Of a DNA stretch of 64,000 nucleotides, positions 43,309 to 52,970 are shown in pieces. Location of the stretch: contig JBELJZ010000013.1 of assembly GCA_042089915.1 (NCBI GenBank), positions 3,712 through 67,711 on the forward strand. The letters run 5' to 3'. Positions within the stretch are counted from its first letter, which is position 1, and the number at the start of each line of letters is the position of its first letter. The stretch is from UBA8752 sp002172485. GTDB taxonomy: Bacteria; Bacteroidota; Bacteroidia; Flavobacteriales_D; Sanyastnellaceae. The position numbers and the translations under genes were made by a program. Under the pieces are notes generated by a model. The model was given only the letters and a program-made list of their open reading frames with translations, was not told the origin of the DNA and made no database searches.

Positions 43309-46125
43309 ATGCCCAAAGACTCGAGCATCAAGTCCGTCCTGATCATCGGAAGCGGACCCATCGTCATCGGACAGGCCTGCGAATTCGATTACTCCGGATC
43401 CCAAGCGTCCCGCTCACTTCGCGAAGAGGGCATTGAGGTCACCCTCATCAATTCGAATCCCGCCACCATCATGACCGACCCGGTCGTGGCGGACAACATC
43501 TATCTCAAGCCGCTTGAGCCGGCCTGTATCGAAGAGGTGCTCAAACTGCACGACATCGATGCGGTGCTGCCCACGATGGGGGGACAGACCGCGTTGAACC
43601 TCGCCATCACCTGCGAGGAAATGGGCATCTGGGAGGAGTACGGAGTGAAGATGATCGGGGTCAACATCGACGCGATCGACATCACCGAGAACCGGGAGCG
43701 CTTCCGCCAGCTGATGGGCGAAATCGGCGTGCCGATGGCGCCGCAGGCCACCGCAAAGAGCTTCCTCGAGGGCAAGGAGGCCGCGCAGAAGTTCGGCTTC
43801 CCGCTGTGTATCCGTTCGTCGTTCACGCTCGGTGGGGCGGGGGCGTCGGTGGTGCACGACCCGGAGAAGTTCGATGAGCTGCTGACCCGCGCGCTGCACA
43901 TCTCGCCGATCCACGAGGTGATGATTGACAAGGCGCTGATGGGGTGGAAGGAGTTCGAGCTCGAGTTGCTCCGCGACGCCAACGACAACGTGGTCATCAT
44001 CTGTTCCATCGAGAACTTCGATCCGATGGGCATCCACACCGGCGACTCCATCACGGTGGCGCCGGCCATGACGCTGTCGGACACCACGTTCCAGCGGATG
44101 CGCGACATGGCCATCCACATGATGAACTCCATCGGTGCGTTTGCCGGCGGATGCAATGTGCAATTCGCGGTGTCGCCCGACGAGAAGGAGGACATCATCG
44201 CCATCGAGATCAATCCGCGTGTGAGCCGGTCGTCCGCGTTGGCGTCTAAGGCCACGGGCTATCCGATCGCCAAGATCGCGGCGAAGCTGGCCATCGGCTA
44301 CCACCTCGACGAGTTGACCAACCCGATCACGGGTTCCACCAGCGCGTTCTTTGAGCCAACGCTCGACTACGTCATCGTCAAGATTCCGCGCTGGAACTTC
44401 GACAAGTTCGATGGCTGCGACCGCACACTGGGCTTGCAGATGAAGGCCGTTGGAGAGGTGATGGGCATCGGCCGCAGCTTCCAGGAGGCGCTCCAGAAGG
44501 CGTGCCAGTCCCTGGAGATCAAGCGCAACGGACTCGGTGCGGATGGCAAGGAACTCCGCGATCAGGACGCCATTCTGCATTCGCTCGAGTTCCCGTCATG
44601 GAACCGCCTGTTCCACCTCTACGATGCAATCAAGCTGGGCATCCCGATGAAGACCGTCTGGGAGAAGACCAAGATCGACCCGTGGTTCCTCCGCCAGGTG
44701 GAGGACCTGATTGAAACGGAGAAGCGCATCGAGCAGCACCGCGTAGAGGACATCCCGTTCGACGTGCTCAAGGAGGCGAAGCTCAAGGGCTACGCGGACC
44801 GGCAGATTGCCCACCTCATGCGCTGTCTCGAAAGCCAGGTGTTTGACCGCCGCGTCGAGCTCGGCATTGAGCGCAGCTATCGCCTGGTGGACACCTGCGC
44901 TGCGGAATTCAAGGCCAAGACGCCTTACTACTACAGCACCTTCTGCGAGGACAATGAGTCCCCGAAGACCGAGGGCCGCAAGGTCATCGTGCTCGGCAGT
45001 GGGCCGAACCGCATTGGTCAGGGCATCGAGTTTGACTACTGCTGTGTCCACGGTGTCATGGCTGCCCGCGCGGCGGGCTACGAGGCCGTCATGATCAACT
45101 GCAACCCGGAGACGGTGTCGACCGACAGCGACACGGCGGACCGCCTCTACTTCGAGCCGGTCTTCTGGGAGCACATCTACGACATCATCCGCCACGAGAA
45201 GCCGGAGGGCGTCATCGTCCAGCTCGGCGGCCAGACGGCGCTCAAGTTGGCGGAGAAGCTGGATCGCTACGGCATCCCGGTGCTCGGCACCAGCTACCAG
45301 GCGCTCGACATCGCGGAAGACCGCGGCCGCTTCTCCACGCTCCTCAAAGAGCTCGGTGTGCCGTACCCGAAGTTCGGTTCGGTCACCTCCGCGGAGCAGG
45401 CCATCGAACTCAGCCGTGACCTCGGTTTCCCGTTGCTGGTGCGCCCGAGCTACGTGCTGGGCGGCCAGCGGATGAAGATCGTCATCAACGAGACCGACCT
45501 CGAGCACCACGTCGTGGACATCCTCCGCGACATGCCGGACAACAAGATCCTGCTCGACCACTTCCTCGAGGGCGCCATCGAGTGCGAGGCCGACGCCATC
45601 TGCGACGGCGAGGACACGTACATCATCGGCATCATGCAGCACATCGAGCCGGCCGGCATCCACTCCGGGGACTCCTACGCGGTGCTGCCGCCGTACAACT
45701 TGGGCGACCTCGTTCTCGAGCAGATCGAGGAGATCACCAAGAAGGTGGCTGTCGCGCTCGAGACCAAAGGCCTGCTGAACATCCAGTTCGCCGTCAAGGA
45801 CGACATGGTTTACGTGATTGAGGCCAACCCCCGCGCTTCCCGCACGGTGCCCTTCATCGCCAAGGCCTACCAGGAGCCGTACGTGCAGTATGCCACGGAG
45901 GTCATGCTGGGCGAGAAGAAGGTCAAGGATTTCAATTTCCAGCCGCGCAAGCGGGGCTACGCCATCAAGATTCCGGTCTTCAGCTACTCGAAGTTCCCGG
46001 AGGTCAACAAGGAGCTCGGCCCGGAGATGAAATCGACAGGTGAGGCCATTCGCTTCATCGACACCCTGCGCGATCCGTTCTTCCGCAAGATTTATTCCGA
46101 GCGGAACCTCTACCTCTCGAAGTGA
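43309..46125 (+). CDS. carB: carbamoyl-phosphate synthase large subunit, lacking the MGS allosteric domain
   Basis: CarB makes carbamoyl phosphate for arginine and pyrimidine synthesis. The 938-residue protein has both ATP-grasp halves: the first from VLIIGSGPIVIGQACEFDYS with EINPRVSRSSALASKATGY, the oligomerisation region in the middle, and the second from VIVLGSGPNRIGQGIEFDY with EANPRASRTVPFIAK. It stops shortly after GPEMKSTGEA with a short tail ending SERNLYLSK, so the C-terminal MGS-like domain that binds UMP and ornithine in E. coli CarB (about 1070 residues) is absent. The small subunit carA is not in the window. It shares one base with the next gene. Confidence 0.96.
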   Translation: MPKDSSIKSVLIIGSGPIVIGQACEFDYSGSQASRSLREEGIEVTLINSNPATIMTDPVVADNIYLKPLEPACIEEVLKLHDIDAVLPTMGGQTALNLAITCEEMGIWEEYGVKMIGVNIDAIDITENRERFRQLMGEIGVPMAPQATAKSFLEGKEAAQKFGFPLCIRSSFTLGGAGASVVHDPEKFDELLTRALHISPIHEVMIDKALMGWKEFELELLRDANDNVVIICSIENFDPMGIHTGDSITVAPAMTLSDTTFQRMRDMAIHMMNSIGAFAGGCNVQFAVSPDEKEDIIAIEINPRVSRSSALASKATGYPIAKIAAKLAIGYHLDELTNPITGSTSAFFEPTLDYVIVKIPRWNFDKFDGCDRTLGLQMKAVGEVMGIGRSFQEALQKACQSLEIKRNGLGADGKELRDQDAILHSLEFPSWNRLFHLYDAIKLGIPMKTVWEKTKIDPWFLRQVEDLIETEKRIEQHRVEDIPFDVLKEAKLKGYADRQIAHLMRCLESQVFDRRVELGIERSYRLVDTCAAEFKAKTPYYYSTFCEDNESPKTEGRKVIVLGSGPNRIGQGIEFDYCCVHGVMAARAAGYEAVMINCNPETVSTDSDTADRLYFEPVFWEHIYDIIRHEKPEGVIVQLGGQTALKLAEKLDRYGIPVLGTSYQALDIAEDRGRFSTLLKELGVPYPKFGSVTSAEQAIELSRDLGFPLLVRPSYVLGGQRMKIVINETDLEHHVVDILRDMPDNKILLDHFLEGAIECEADAICDGEDTYIIGIMQHIEPAGIHSGDSYAVLPPYNLGDLVLEQIEEITKKVAVALETKGLLNIQFAVKDDMVYVIEANPRASRTVPFIAKAYQEPYVQYATEVMLGEKKVKDFNFQPRKRGYAIKIPVFSYSKFPEVNKELGPEMKSTGEAIRFIDTLRDPFFRKIYSERNLYLSK

Positions 46126-46343
46126 TGCTGCCGGGGCTGTTCCGCACCCTGGTCGGCCTCGTCATCGCGTGGTTCGTCTTCCGTTTCCTCGACCGGATGT
46201 TCGGGGGGGCGCGCCAGTCGGGGCAGGAAAAGGGCGATCCGTCGTCCCGGCCGTCTTCCGGCCGACGTTCTCCTTCTCAGTCGGCCAAGGACGACCACCT
46301 CGGGGAATACGTGGATTACGAGGAGGTCGACGGGGAGGATTGA
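46125..46343 (+). CDS. DUF4834 family small membrane protein
   Basis: A 72-residue protein with one N-terminal hydrophobic helix (about residues 5-22), a Ser/Arg-rich linker and the ending GEYVDYEEVDGED, where GEYVDYEEV is the signature of the Bacteroidota DUF4834 family. Function unknown. ATG at 46125 shares the A of the carB TGA; an in-frame GTG one codon upstream is the alternative. It sits in the carB transcript and 48 bases before the YfhO-like gene. Confidence 0.82.
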   Translation: MLPGLFRTLVGLVIAWFVFRFLDRMFGGARQSGQEKGDPSSRPSSGRRSPSQSAKDDHLGEYVDYEEVDGED

Positions 46344-46378
46344 CACAGGGCCCCGTCGGCAGGGCGGCGTGGCGGGCC

Positions 46379-46386
46379 TAACTTGA
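46379..46386 (+). promoter_or_regulatory. -7-like box for YfhO-like gene
   Basis: TAACTTGA has the TAnnTTG core and ends five bases before the ATG at 46392. As with gldA and cysQ, transcription would begin at about the start codon. Confidence 0.35.
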
Positions 46387-46391
46387 GCCGC

Positions 46392-48941
46392 ATGAGCGAC
46401 CGATTGATTCCTGCCCAGTTTCTCCGTTCTGCCCTGCCTCATTTGTTGGCCGTTGCCTTGCTCGCCGCGGTTGCGGGTGCGTTCTATTCGAAGGCATTCG
46501 ATGATTACCAGCTTCGCATGCCGGACATCGAGCACTTCATCGAGACGACCAAGGAAGTCAGCGACCACCGCGACCGCACGGGGGCGGAGGCCCAGTGGAC
46601 TGACAGCCAGTTCGGGGGCATGCCCACGGTCCAGTTGGGCATCCGAAATGGGGATGTCAATGCGGGTTCGAGGTTGAACCGTTTGTTGCGCTTGGGTTTC
46701 CCGCGGCCGGCGGACCACTTGCTGGTCGCCTTGCTTTGCGCCTACCTCTTGGCCGCCTTGCTGGGCTGTGGCCCATGGGTGTCCGTGTTGGTGGCCTTGG
46801 GCTTCGGATTCAGCTCGCTCAACATCCTGTATCTCGGTGCAGGTCACGCGGCCAAGGTGATGTCGATCGCCACGTTGCCCGGCATTTTGGCCGGTGTGCT
46901 GGTCGCGTATCGCCGCAACCTTTGGCTGGGCGCTGGTTTGGCCTGTGCCTTCACGGCCATCAACATGGCGGCCAATCACCTCCAAATGACCTATTACCTC
47001 GCGTTCTTGGTGGGGGCCATTGGCATCGCAGAGACGGTGCGGTTGATCCGGAATGGGGCCGCCAAGCAGGCGGTGATGACGGCAGCGGTGCTGCTCGCTG
47101 CAGCCGGGGTGGCCATCCTGCCCAACGCTGCGCTCATCCTGCCCACATTGGACTACACGCCCCATACGACGCGGGGAGAAGTGCTGTTGACGTCCACAGG
47201 GGGTGCCGAAGTTGGCGAAAGTGGCCTCGACAAGGAATACATCCTGCAATACAGCATGGGCCAGGGCGAATGGTGGAGCATCCTTGTGCCCGACATCAAG
47301 GGGGGCAACAGTCCTTTGTATTGGGGGGAGCAATTGTTTAGCGGGGGCGCTTTCTATTTCGGGGCGATCCTCGTGGCCTTGTTCCTCGTCTCCTTGATCC
47401 TCCGAAGGGACGTCCTGCGTTGGCCAATGCTCGTGGTGGCGCTGCTCGCCATTGTCTTGTCGTGGCGCGACGCGTCCGGATTGACCGACTTTTTCCTCGA
47501 GCATGTGCCCGGATTTTCGAAGTTCCGCGATACCAAGATGATGTTGATGCTCATCCAGTGCATGCTGCCCATTGGGGTTGGTTTGCTGCTGAAGGATGCC
47601 TTGGAAGGCCGGGTCGAATGGAACCGCAAGCTGTTCATCGCGGCAGGGGTTCCCGTGGCACTGCTGTTGCTCTTTGCCCTCGCGCCCACGATGTTCTTCG
47701 ATTTTGAGAGCCATGTGCGCCCGGACCGTGCCGTGGAGCAGTTGGGGGCGAACCGGGCGTTGGATCAGCGCTTGGAGATTTTCCGGGCGGATGTCTGGCG
47801 CAGCCTGGGGTTGGTCGTGCTGGCCATGGGCGGATTGCTCGCCTTGGTGCACTTCCGGCGGAAGGAATCCAACCCCCGCATCGCCCAGGGCATTGTGGCG
47901 TTCTTGGCTGTGGTCACCTTGATGGAGATGCAAGCAGTGGATCGCCGCTACCAGCCTGAAGACAAGGGGTGGGTCCGCAATGTGGATTTCCATTATCCCT
48001 TGACGCCATCGCCGGCCGATGAAGCCATCCTGGCGGAGCGGTTGCGGATGAACCCTGAACTGCAGGCAGTGGTGGATGCCGAGGTGGACCGGGCCCGAGC
48101 GGCGTATGATGGCCGCATCGGAAAGCGGGAAGAACGGGTGTTGGATGCGGCTCGGTTTGCCGGCCTGCAGACCCGGGATCACTTCCGCGTACTCAACCTC
48201 CGTGGGGCCTTCAGCGATGCCACGACGAGCTACTTCCACCGCAGTGTCGGTGGCTACCATGGCGCCAAGCTTCGCCGGTATCAGGATTTGATTGAGCGTG
48301 TGTTGCAGCCGGAGCAGCAGGCTTTTGCGTCGTTGGCCAACAGCCAGGGCATCGATGCCGCTTGGGCCGCCATGCCTGTCCACCAGATGCTCAATACGCA
48401 GTACATCATCTACGATCCAAACCAGCCGCCTGTCCCGAACCGCACGCCGCTGGGCAATGCTTGGTTCGCCACGGGATGGTCCATCGCCGATGGGGCCGAT
48501 GCGGAAATGGCCGCGTTGCAATCCTTGACCGATCCGCGTGAGGCCATTGTGCCGGAGGAATACGCCGATGCGTTGTCAGGTGTGGTGCCAGGTGCAGCGA
48601 ATGGGGGGCAGGCGCAACTGGTGGACTTCGTCCCGGACGCGCAGACCTACTCCGTGAATGCGCCAGCGAAAGGACTTTTGGTCTTCAGCGAAATCCACTA
48701 CCCAGAGGGGTGGGAAATCACCATCGATGGGGAACCATCGGAGATGTTGCGTGTGAATTATGCGTTCCGTGCCGTGGTGGTCCCCGAAGGACGGCACGAG
48801 GTCTCCATGCAATTCGAAGTGCCAGGACTGGGCTCCGCCAGGACCATGGCTTCGGTGGGCAGCGTCTTGGTCCTCCTGCTGTTGTTGGGCGGCTTTGGGG
48901 CAGCCTTCACCGGCCGCGGGCAGGTGGCATCGGAGAGCTGA
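46392..48941 (+). CDS. YfhO-like polytopic membrane protein
   Basis: An 849-residue inner-membrane protein resembling the YfhO family (GT-C-like glycosyltransferase relatives). About 12 hydrophobic helices lie in the first 500 residues, an Asp-bearing extracytoplasmic loop follows helix 1 (FDDYQLRMPDIEHF), and a large soluble region precedes a final helix near residues 822-842. WTDSQFGGMPTVQLG and NMAANHLQMTYYLAFL are typical of the Bacteroidota group. In Firmicutes YfhO affects teichoic or polymer glycosylation; the role here is unknown. Its last 35 bases overlap the convergent GNAT-like gene. Confidence 0.82.
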   Translation: MSDRLIPAQFLRSALPHLLAVALLAAVAGAFYSKAFDDYQLRMPDIEHFIETTKEVSDHRDRTGAEAQWTDSQFGGMPTVQLGIRNGDVNAGSRLNRLLRLGFPRPADHLLVALLCAYLLAALLGCGPWVSVLVALGFGFSSLNILYLGAGHAAKVMSIATLPGILAGVLVAYRRNLWLGAGLACAFTAINMAANHLQMTYYLAFLVGAIGIAETVRLIRNGAAKQAVMTAAVLLAAAGVAILPNAALILPTLDYTPHTTRGEVLLTSTGGAEVGESGLDKEYILQYSMGQGEWWSILVPDIKGGNSPLYWGEQLFSGGAFYFGAILVALFLVSLILRRDVLRWPMLVVALLAIVLSWRDASGLTDFFLEHVPGFSKFRDTKMMLMLIQCMLPIGVGLLLKDALEGRVEWNRKLFIAAGVPVALLLLFALAPTMFFDFESHVRPDRAVEQLGANRALDQRLEIFRADVWRSLGLVVLAMGGLLALVHFRRKESNPRIAQGIVAFLAVVTLMEMQAVDRRYQPEDKGWVRNVDFHYPLTPSPADEAILAERLRMNPELQAVVDAEVDRARAAYDGRIGKREERVLDAARFAGLQTRDHFRVLNLRGAFSDATTSYFHRSVGGYHGAKLRRYQDLIERVLQPEQQAFASLANSQGIDAAWAAMPVHQMLNTQYIIYDPNQPPVPNRTPLGNAWFATGWSIADGADAEMAALQSLTDPREAIVPEEYADALSGVVPGAANGGQAQLVDFVPDAQTYSVNAPAKGLLVFSEIHYPEGWEITIDGEPSEMLRVNYAFRAVVVPEGRHEVSMQFEVPGLGSARTMASVGSVLVLLLLLGGFGAAFTGRGQVASES

Positions 48942-50202
48942 CTGCGAACCCCTCCGTAGCCCAGCGTTCGAGCCACTCGGCCCGCCAAGCCTTGCGCGGT
49001 TTGAAGGGGTGGGGCGGACTGCGCCGCACCATCCAGCGGATGAATGGCATGGCGAGGGGCAGCCGCACGTGAACCCAAGTGGCCATGGGGACCGGCAAGG
49101 CACCCAGGGTGCTTTTGATTTCCATGGCGGTCCGTCCCATGACGACACGGGATGCGCCACACGAGATGCCCCACGCGATGAACTCGATGAGCATCCGCTG
49201 ATAGAGGGCGCATTCTTTGTTCAGTTCGAGATCGAAGCCCACGTAGTAGGCTTCTATCGTCCCCCCCTGATCCGCTTCCCCGGCCATGTGAAGTCCGCAG
49301 TGAAAGCCGACCAGTCGTCCCTGGAGGTGGTGGGTCACGAGGAGGAAATCGTCGCCCCATTGTTGGGCGAGGCGCGCAAAATCGGGTGCCTCCAAACCGC
49401 CCATGACGATGCTGGCCCGCCCGTACACCTGCTCGTAGAGTTCGATCAGTGCCGGACCAAGCTCCTGAAGTCGATCCGGATTCGAGATGCGTTCGAGCGT
49501 GACGTCCGCATTGCGGTTGACGATGTTGCGCACCTTGGTGCGGGCTTTGGTCCGCAAGGCTTCCATCCAGTCCTCCAGCCGGGTCCAGCTCGGATCCAGT
49601 GGCGTGACCATCAATGGATCAAAGGTGGCGCGCTGCCATTTGCGCGACCAGTGCGGGGCCATGGCAGCGTCCAGTTCCGGCCCGAAATCCTTGGCCATCC
49701 AGACCCGGATGCCCCACGTTCGGGCACAGTCTTCGAAGGCTTGCTCTGTGAAGCGCACGCGGTCCTCCATCGGGACCTCCGGTGCCCATCGGAAGGTGTG
49801 CTCTCCGGTGCCGAGACCCTGTCCAGCCACGAGGGTGCGAAACTGAAAAGGGCGTCCACCGGGCTGAAGCAGGCCCATGAACAGACGCACCCCCAGAGAC
49901 ACGTCGAGGTGGTCACTCGGGCTGCGGGACTCGCTCAGGACGGATTGCATTTGAATCCCTCCCACGCAATGTCCGGCGGCATCACGCAGCAGGCCGATGC
50001 GGCATTGCACTTTGCCATGTCCGGACATGGCTCGGAAGTACCGCGGATCCAAGTAGGCGCTCGGACCCGGCAATGCTGACCACGATTCCCATGGCACGGT
50101 GTCCATGTCGTCAAACCACTGCCAGGCGGCATTGGTGAAAGACCGTGCGGTTGCGGGGGCGGTTGCGGGGGTGGGTGGCTGAACGGTGGGGGCGGTCTTC
50201 AT
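48907..50202 (-). CDS. GNAT/FemAB-like acyltransferase
   Basis: A 431-residue soluble protein with features of the FemAB-like GNAT group (Acetyltransf_6): two related halves, LRTKARTKVRNIVNRNADVTLE in the middle (first 20 residues shown as the basic helix), the GNAT-like LVGFHCGLHMAG and IEAYYVGFDLELNKECALYQRM, then FIAWGISCGASRVVMGRTA. Members transfer acyl or aminoacyl groups to peptidoglycan, lipids or small molecules; no substrate can be named. The C-terminus is Pro/Arg-rich. Its stop lies inside the 3' end of the YfhO-like gene on the other strand. Confidence 0.72.
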   Translation of the reverse strand: MKTAPTVQPPTPATAPATARSFTNAAWQWFDDMDTVPWESWSALPGPSAYLDPRYFRAMSGHGKVQCRIGLLRDAAGHCVGGIQMQSVLSESRSPSDHLDVSLGVRLFMGLLQPGGRPFQFRTLVAGQGLGTGEHTFRWAPEVPMEDRVRFTEQAFEDCARTWGIRVWMAKDFGPELDAAMAPHWSRKWQRATFDPLMVTPLDPSWTRLEDWMEALRTKARTKVRNIVNRNADVTLERISNPDRLQELGPALIELYEQVYGRASIVMGGLEAPDFARLAQQWGDDFLLVTHHLQGRLVGFHCGLHMAGEADQGGTIEAYYVGFDLELNKECALYQRMLIEFIAWGISCGASRVVMGRTAMEIKSTLGALPVPMATWVHVRLPLAMPFIRWMVRRSPPHPFKPRKAWRAEWLERWATEGFAVSSPMPPARGR

Positions 50203-50215
50203 TTCAGACGGGCTG

Positions 50216-50223
50216 CGAAACTA
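50216..50223 (-). promoter_or_regulatory. -7-like box for the GNAT/FemAB-like gene
   Basis: Minus-strand TAGTTTCG, one change from TAnnTTTG, ends 13 bases before the ATG at 50202. Confidence 0.4.
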
Positions 50224-50279
50224 TGACCCGCTACAGGCGACAAGGTTCACGCGCCCGACGATTGTGAAGTGTTGGCGGG

Positions 50280-52826
50280 TCAGAAATCGCCGCCGTCGAA
50301 TCCGCCAGCACCGGATCCACCGCGGTCGCCACCTCCCCGGCCACTGCGGCCCGGTTCCAGTTTGCCGAAGGACCACGTCAGCGTGGCATACGCGAAGCGG
50401 GACTGCCTTTTGAATGTGCCGTCTTGGAAGAAGTCGTTGCCCTCGGAGGTGTACGACCACTGGCGCTGGTCAAAGATGTCGCTGACCCGCACCGAAGCGC
50501 GCAGCTTGCCGTCGTAGAAGTCACGGTTGACGGCCACGCTGTGCGTGGTGTATCCGGCGAAAGTGCCTTGGGTGTATTCTGCTGGAGCGCGGTAGCGGCC
50601 GTTGACTTGAACCTTCCAATCGCCTTTGACCAAGGCCGACACTTGGTAGCCGGCATTGCCTTGAAATCCATTGTTTCCGAGGTCCGGAGCGAGGTTGCTG
50701 CCATCGGTGCTTTGGTAATAGATGCTGCCGTTGAGCCGCAGTTGCAGGGTGCGCCCCTTGCGCCACATGGCCACGACCTCGAGGCCGCTGTTGTTTTGGC
50801 GCGCCAGGTTGACGAAGGTGCGGTAGGCGATGCCTTGGTCGTCCACTTCGATGTAGCGGCGGATCACATCGCGGGTGGTCTTGTAGAACAGCGAGGTGGT
50901 CAGCGTCAACGACTTGGTCGTCAATTGGTGGCCGAACTCGAGGCCGTCGGTGTACTCCGGGCGGAGGAAGGGATTGCCGTAGCGCAGGTTCCGCGGGTCG
51001 GCGTTGTCGACAAACGGGTTGACCTGCCGACCGCGGGGGCGGTTGACCCTTCGGTTGTAGCTGAGCACCCACTGGTTGCGGTCGTCGACAGTATAGCTGA
51101 GGTTGGCCGACGGATAGAAGCTAACGTAGTCGTTGACGAAGAGGGCGTCCTCCCCGCCGAGTTGCTCGATTGCGGCGGCGATGTCAGCGCTGTCGCCCTG
51201 GAGCTCGGCCGTGGTGTACACGACTTCCCCCCGTCCACCGACCTGCACACCCCAGGCGCCGTACTTGCGGCCCCACGTGGTGTAGGCGGCGTGGATGTCC
51301 TCCCGGTACCGGAAGTCGTAGGCCTGCTCGAAGGGGATTCTCGCGCTGTCGCGTTGCCAGAACCGCTGGTCCTCGTTGCTCTCACGCAGGATGGTCTTGT
51401 AGCCGAGCTCAAGTTTGCCATCGTGGTCGAGGGGCTTCTCGTAGTCGACCTGCACGGTGGTGTTCCAGTTGCCGCCATCGTTGAGGTTGGCGTTGGCGAG
51501 ATAGGCGGTGTCCAGCGCCGGGGAAGGCAGGTCCTGCCAGAGGGAATCGTAGGAGACGCCTTCGCGTTGGGACCAGCGGGCGAAGGCCTGCAGGGTGTGC
51601 CTTTCGCCGTATTTGTGCTCGTAACCTGCGTCGAGGTCGATGGAGGTGTTGTCGCGGGAGGAGAGGCCGTAGCGGGTGAAGCCGCCGAGGGCGTCGGTGC
51701 TCCACGTTTCGAGGTTGACCACGTCTTCGGTGCTGGCGTTTTGGCTTTGGTTGGTCCGGATGCCCACGTTCCACGTCGTCTTCGGGCTCGGGCTCCAATC
51801 GAGGCCGGCGCGGACGTTCCAGCTTTGGTTTTCGCTGTTGGCGAGGCTGTTGGACTTCAGGACACTCAGGGAGTCGTACGCCCCCCCAAGCGTTCCACCG
51901 AAGGCCTGTTGCCGTTCGCTGATGCCGCTGCGGTAGTTGTTGCGCTGGTTCCAGCCGGCATTGAAGGAGAAGTTGAGCTTCTGGCCTCGGAGATTGCCGT
52001 TGACCGAGCCGCTGTGGTTCTCGTCCGTGCCCCAGGTGACGCTGACCTGGCCGTGCTTGCCCTCCAGCTTGTCCTTTTTGAGGATGATGTTGAGAATGCC
52101 GGCCACCCCCTCCGGGTCGTACTTGGCGGTAGGGGAGGTGATGATTTCGATGCGGTCGATGCTGCTGGCGGGAATTTGCTCAAGCAAGGCCTGCGTCCCG
52201 CTGACGACCAACCCGCTCGGCCGGCCGTCGATCAGGATGGTCACGTTGCCTGAGCCGCGGAGGCTGAGGTTGCCGTCAATGTCGACGTCCACACTGGGTA
52301 CATTTCGCAACAATTCCGTGGCATTGGCACCGGCGCTGTTGAGGTCGTCGCCCACCCTGAACACCTTGCGGTCGATCATCATCTCGAGGGTGGAGCGTTG
52401 TTCGACCACTTCGGCCGCTTCCAAAGCTTGGACATTGGGTTCGAGGCGCAGGGTACCCAAGTCCTGCTCGATGCCGCCGCGCGGAGTGAGCCGGATGTCG
52501 TTCACCTCGGTGGAGATGTAGCCCATGAAACCGATCTGCGCGCGGAACCGACCGAGCGGAATTTCAGTGATGCGAAAACGCCCTTTGGCGTCGGTCACGC
52601 CGCCGGTGATCACTTTGTCTTCGTCCAAGGCGAGGATGCTGATGGTGGCGAACTCGATGGGCACACCGGATTCGAGGTCCTCCACTTCCCCGAAGACCAC
52701 GCCGATTTTGGGCCGCTCACCTTCGGGTCGGCCTCCCGGTCGACCGCCGCTTCCGGGCCGCTGGGCCAGGGCGCCTGTGGTGAGCAACATGCTTGCGGAG
52801 AGTACAGACAGGAATCGGCAGGTCAT
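50280..52826 (-). CDS. TonB-dependent-receptor-like outer membrane barrel (OMP_b-brl_3 type)
   Basis: An 848-residue outer-membrane protein. Signal peptide (ending TGALAQ), a short Gly/Arg/Pro-rich stretch, a CarboxypepD-like domain (VVFGEVEDLESGVPIEFATI to FMGYISTEVNDI), then a plug (LLRNVPSVDVDIDGNLSLRG, VTILIDGRPSGLVVSGTQAL, SIDRIEIITSPTAKYDPEGV, AGILNIILKK) and a long barrel. LLRNVPSVDVD and NVTILIDGRPS are typical of the OMP_b-brl_3 family of Bacteroidota. The end is Gly-rich (GGGDRGGSGAGGFDGGDF) rather than the usual terminal strand. Ligand unknown. ATG at 52826 is used; 52841 adds five residues. Confidence 0.87.
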   Translation of the reverse strand: MTCRFLSVLSASMLLTTGALAQRPGSGGRPGGRPEGERPKIGVVFGEVEDLESGVPIEFATISILALDEDKVITGGVTDAKGRFRITEIPLGRFRAQIGFMGYISTEVNDIRLTPRGGIEQDLGTLRLEPNVQALEAAEVVEQRSTLEMMIDRKVFRVGDDLNSAGANATELLRNVPSVDVDIDGNLSLRGSGNVTILIDGRPSGLVVSGTQALLEQIPASSIDRIEIITSPTAKYDPEGVAGILNIILKKDKLEGKHGQVSVTWGTDENHSGSVNGNLRGQKLNFSFNAGWNQRNNYRSGISERQQAFGGTLGGAYDSLSVLKSNSLANSENQSWNVRAGLDWSPSPKTTWNVGIRTNQSQNASTEDVVNLETWSTDALGGFTRYGLSSRDNTSIDLDAGYEHKYGERHTLQAFARWSQREGVSYDSLWQDLPSPALDTAYLANANLNDGGNWNTTVQVDYEKPLDHDGKLELGYKTILRESNEDQRFWQRDSARIPFEQAYDFRYREDIHAAYTTWGRKYGAWGVQVGGRGEVVYTTAELQGDSADIAAAIEQLGGEDALFVNDYVSFYPSANLSYTVDDRNQWVLSYNRRVNRPRGRQVNPFVDNADPRNLRYGNPFLRPEYTDGLEFGHQLTTKSLTLTTSLFYKTTRDVIRRYIEVDDQGIAYRTFVNLARQNNSGLEVVAMWRKGRTLQLRLNGSIYYQSTDGSNLAPDLGNNGFQGNAGYQVSALVKGDWKVQVNGRYRAPAEYTQGTFAGYTTHSVAVNRDFYDGKLRASVRVSDIFDQRQWSYTSEGNDFFQDGTFKRQSRFAYATLTWSFGKLEPGRSGRGGGDRGGSGAGGFDGGDF

Positions 52827-52924
52827 GAAGGGACAACGCATGGGCTGGAGGGAAGTTCAATCCGCAAGTGGGCAACCCGTGCCCCTTGGCAGCCCGTTGG
52901 GTTGAGTGAGTTTTCGTTCGTCCG

Positions 52925-52932
52925 TAGTTTGC
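52925..52932 (+). promoter_or_regulatory. -7-like box for the sodium/sugar symporter gene
   Basis: TAGTTTGC, with the TAnnTTG core, lies 38 bases before the ATG at 52971. Confidence 0.35.
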
Positions 52933-52970
52933 GCGCGGACGCCCACGGTGTCCTGATACCTTACGCTTTC

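Noticed and set aside
46110..48521. 803-codon open frame on the minus strand
   Set aside because: Antisense to the YfhO-like gene, with Gln/His/Arg-rich composition and no domain. The plus-strand protein has clear helices and family motifs.
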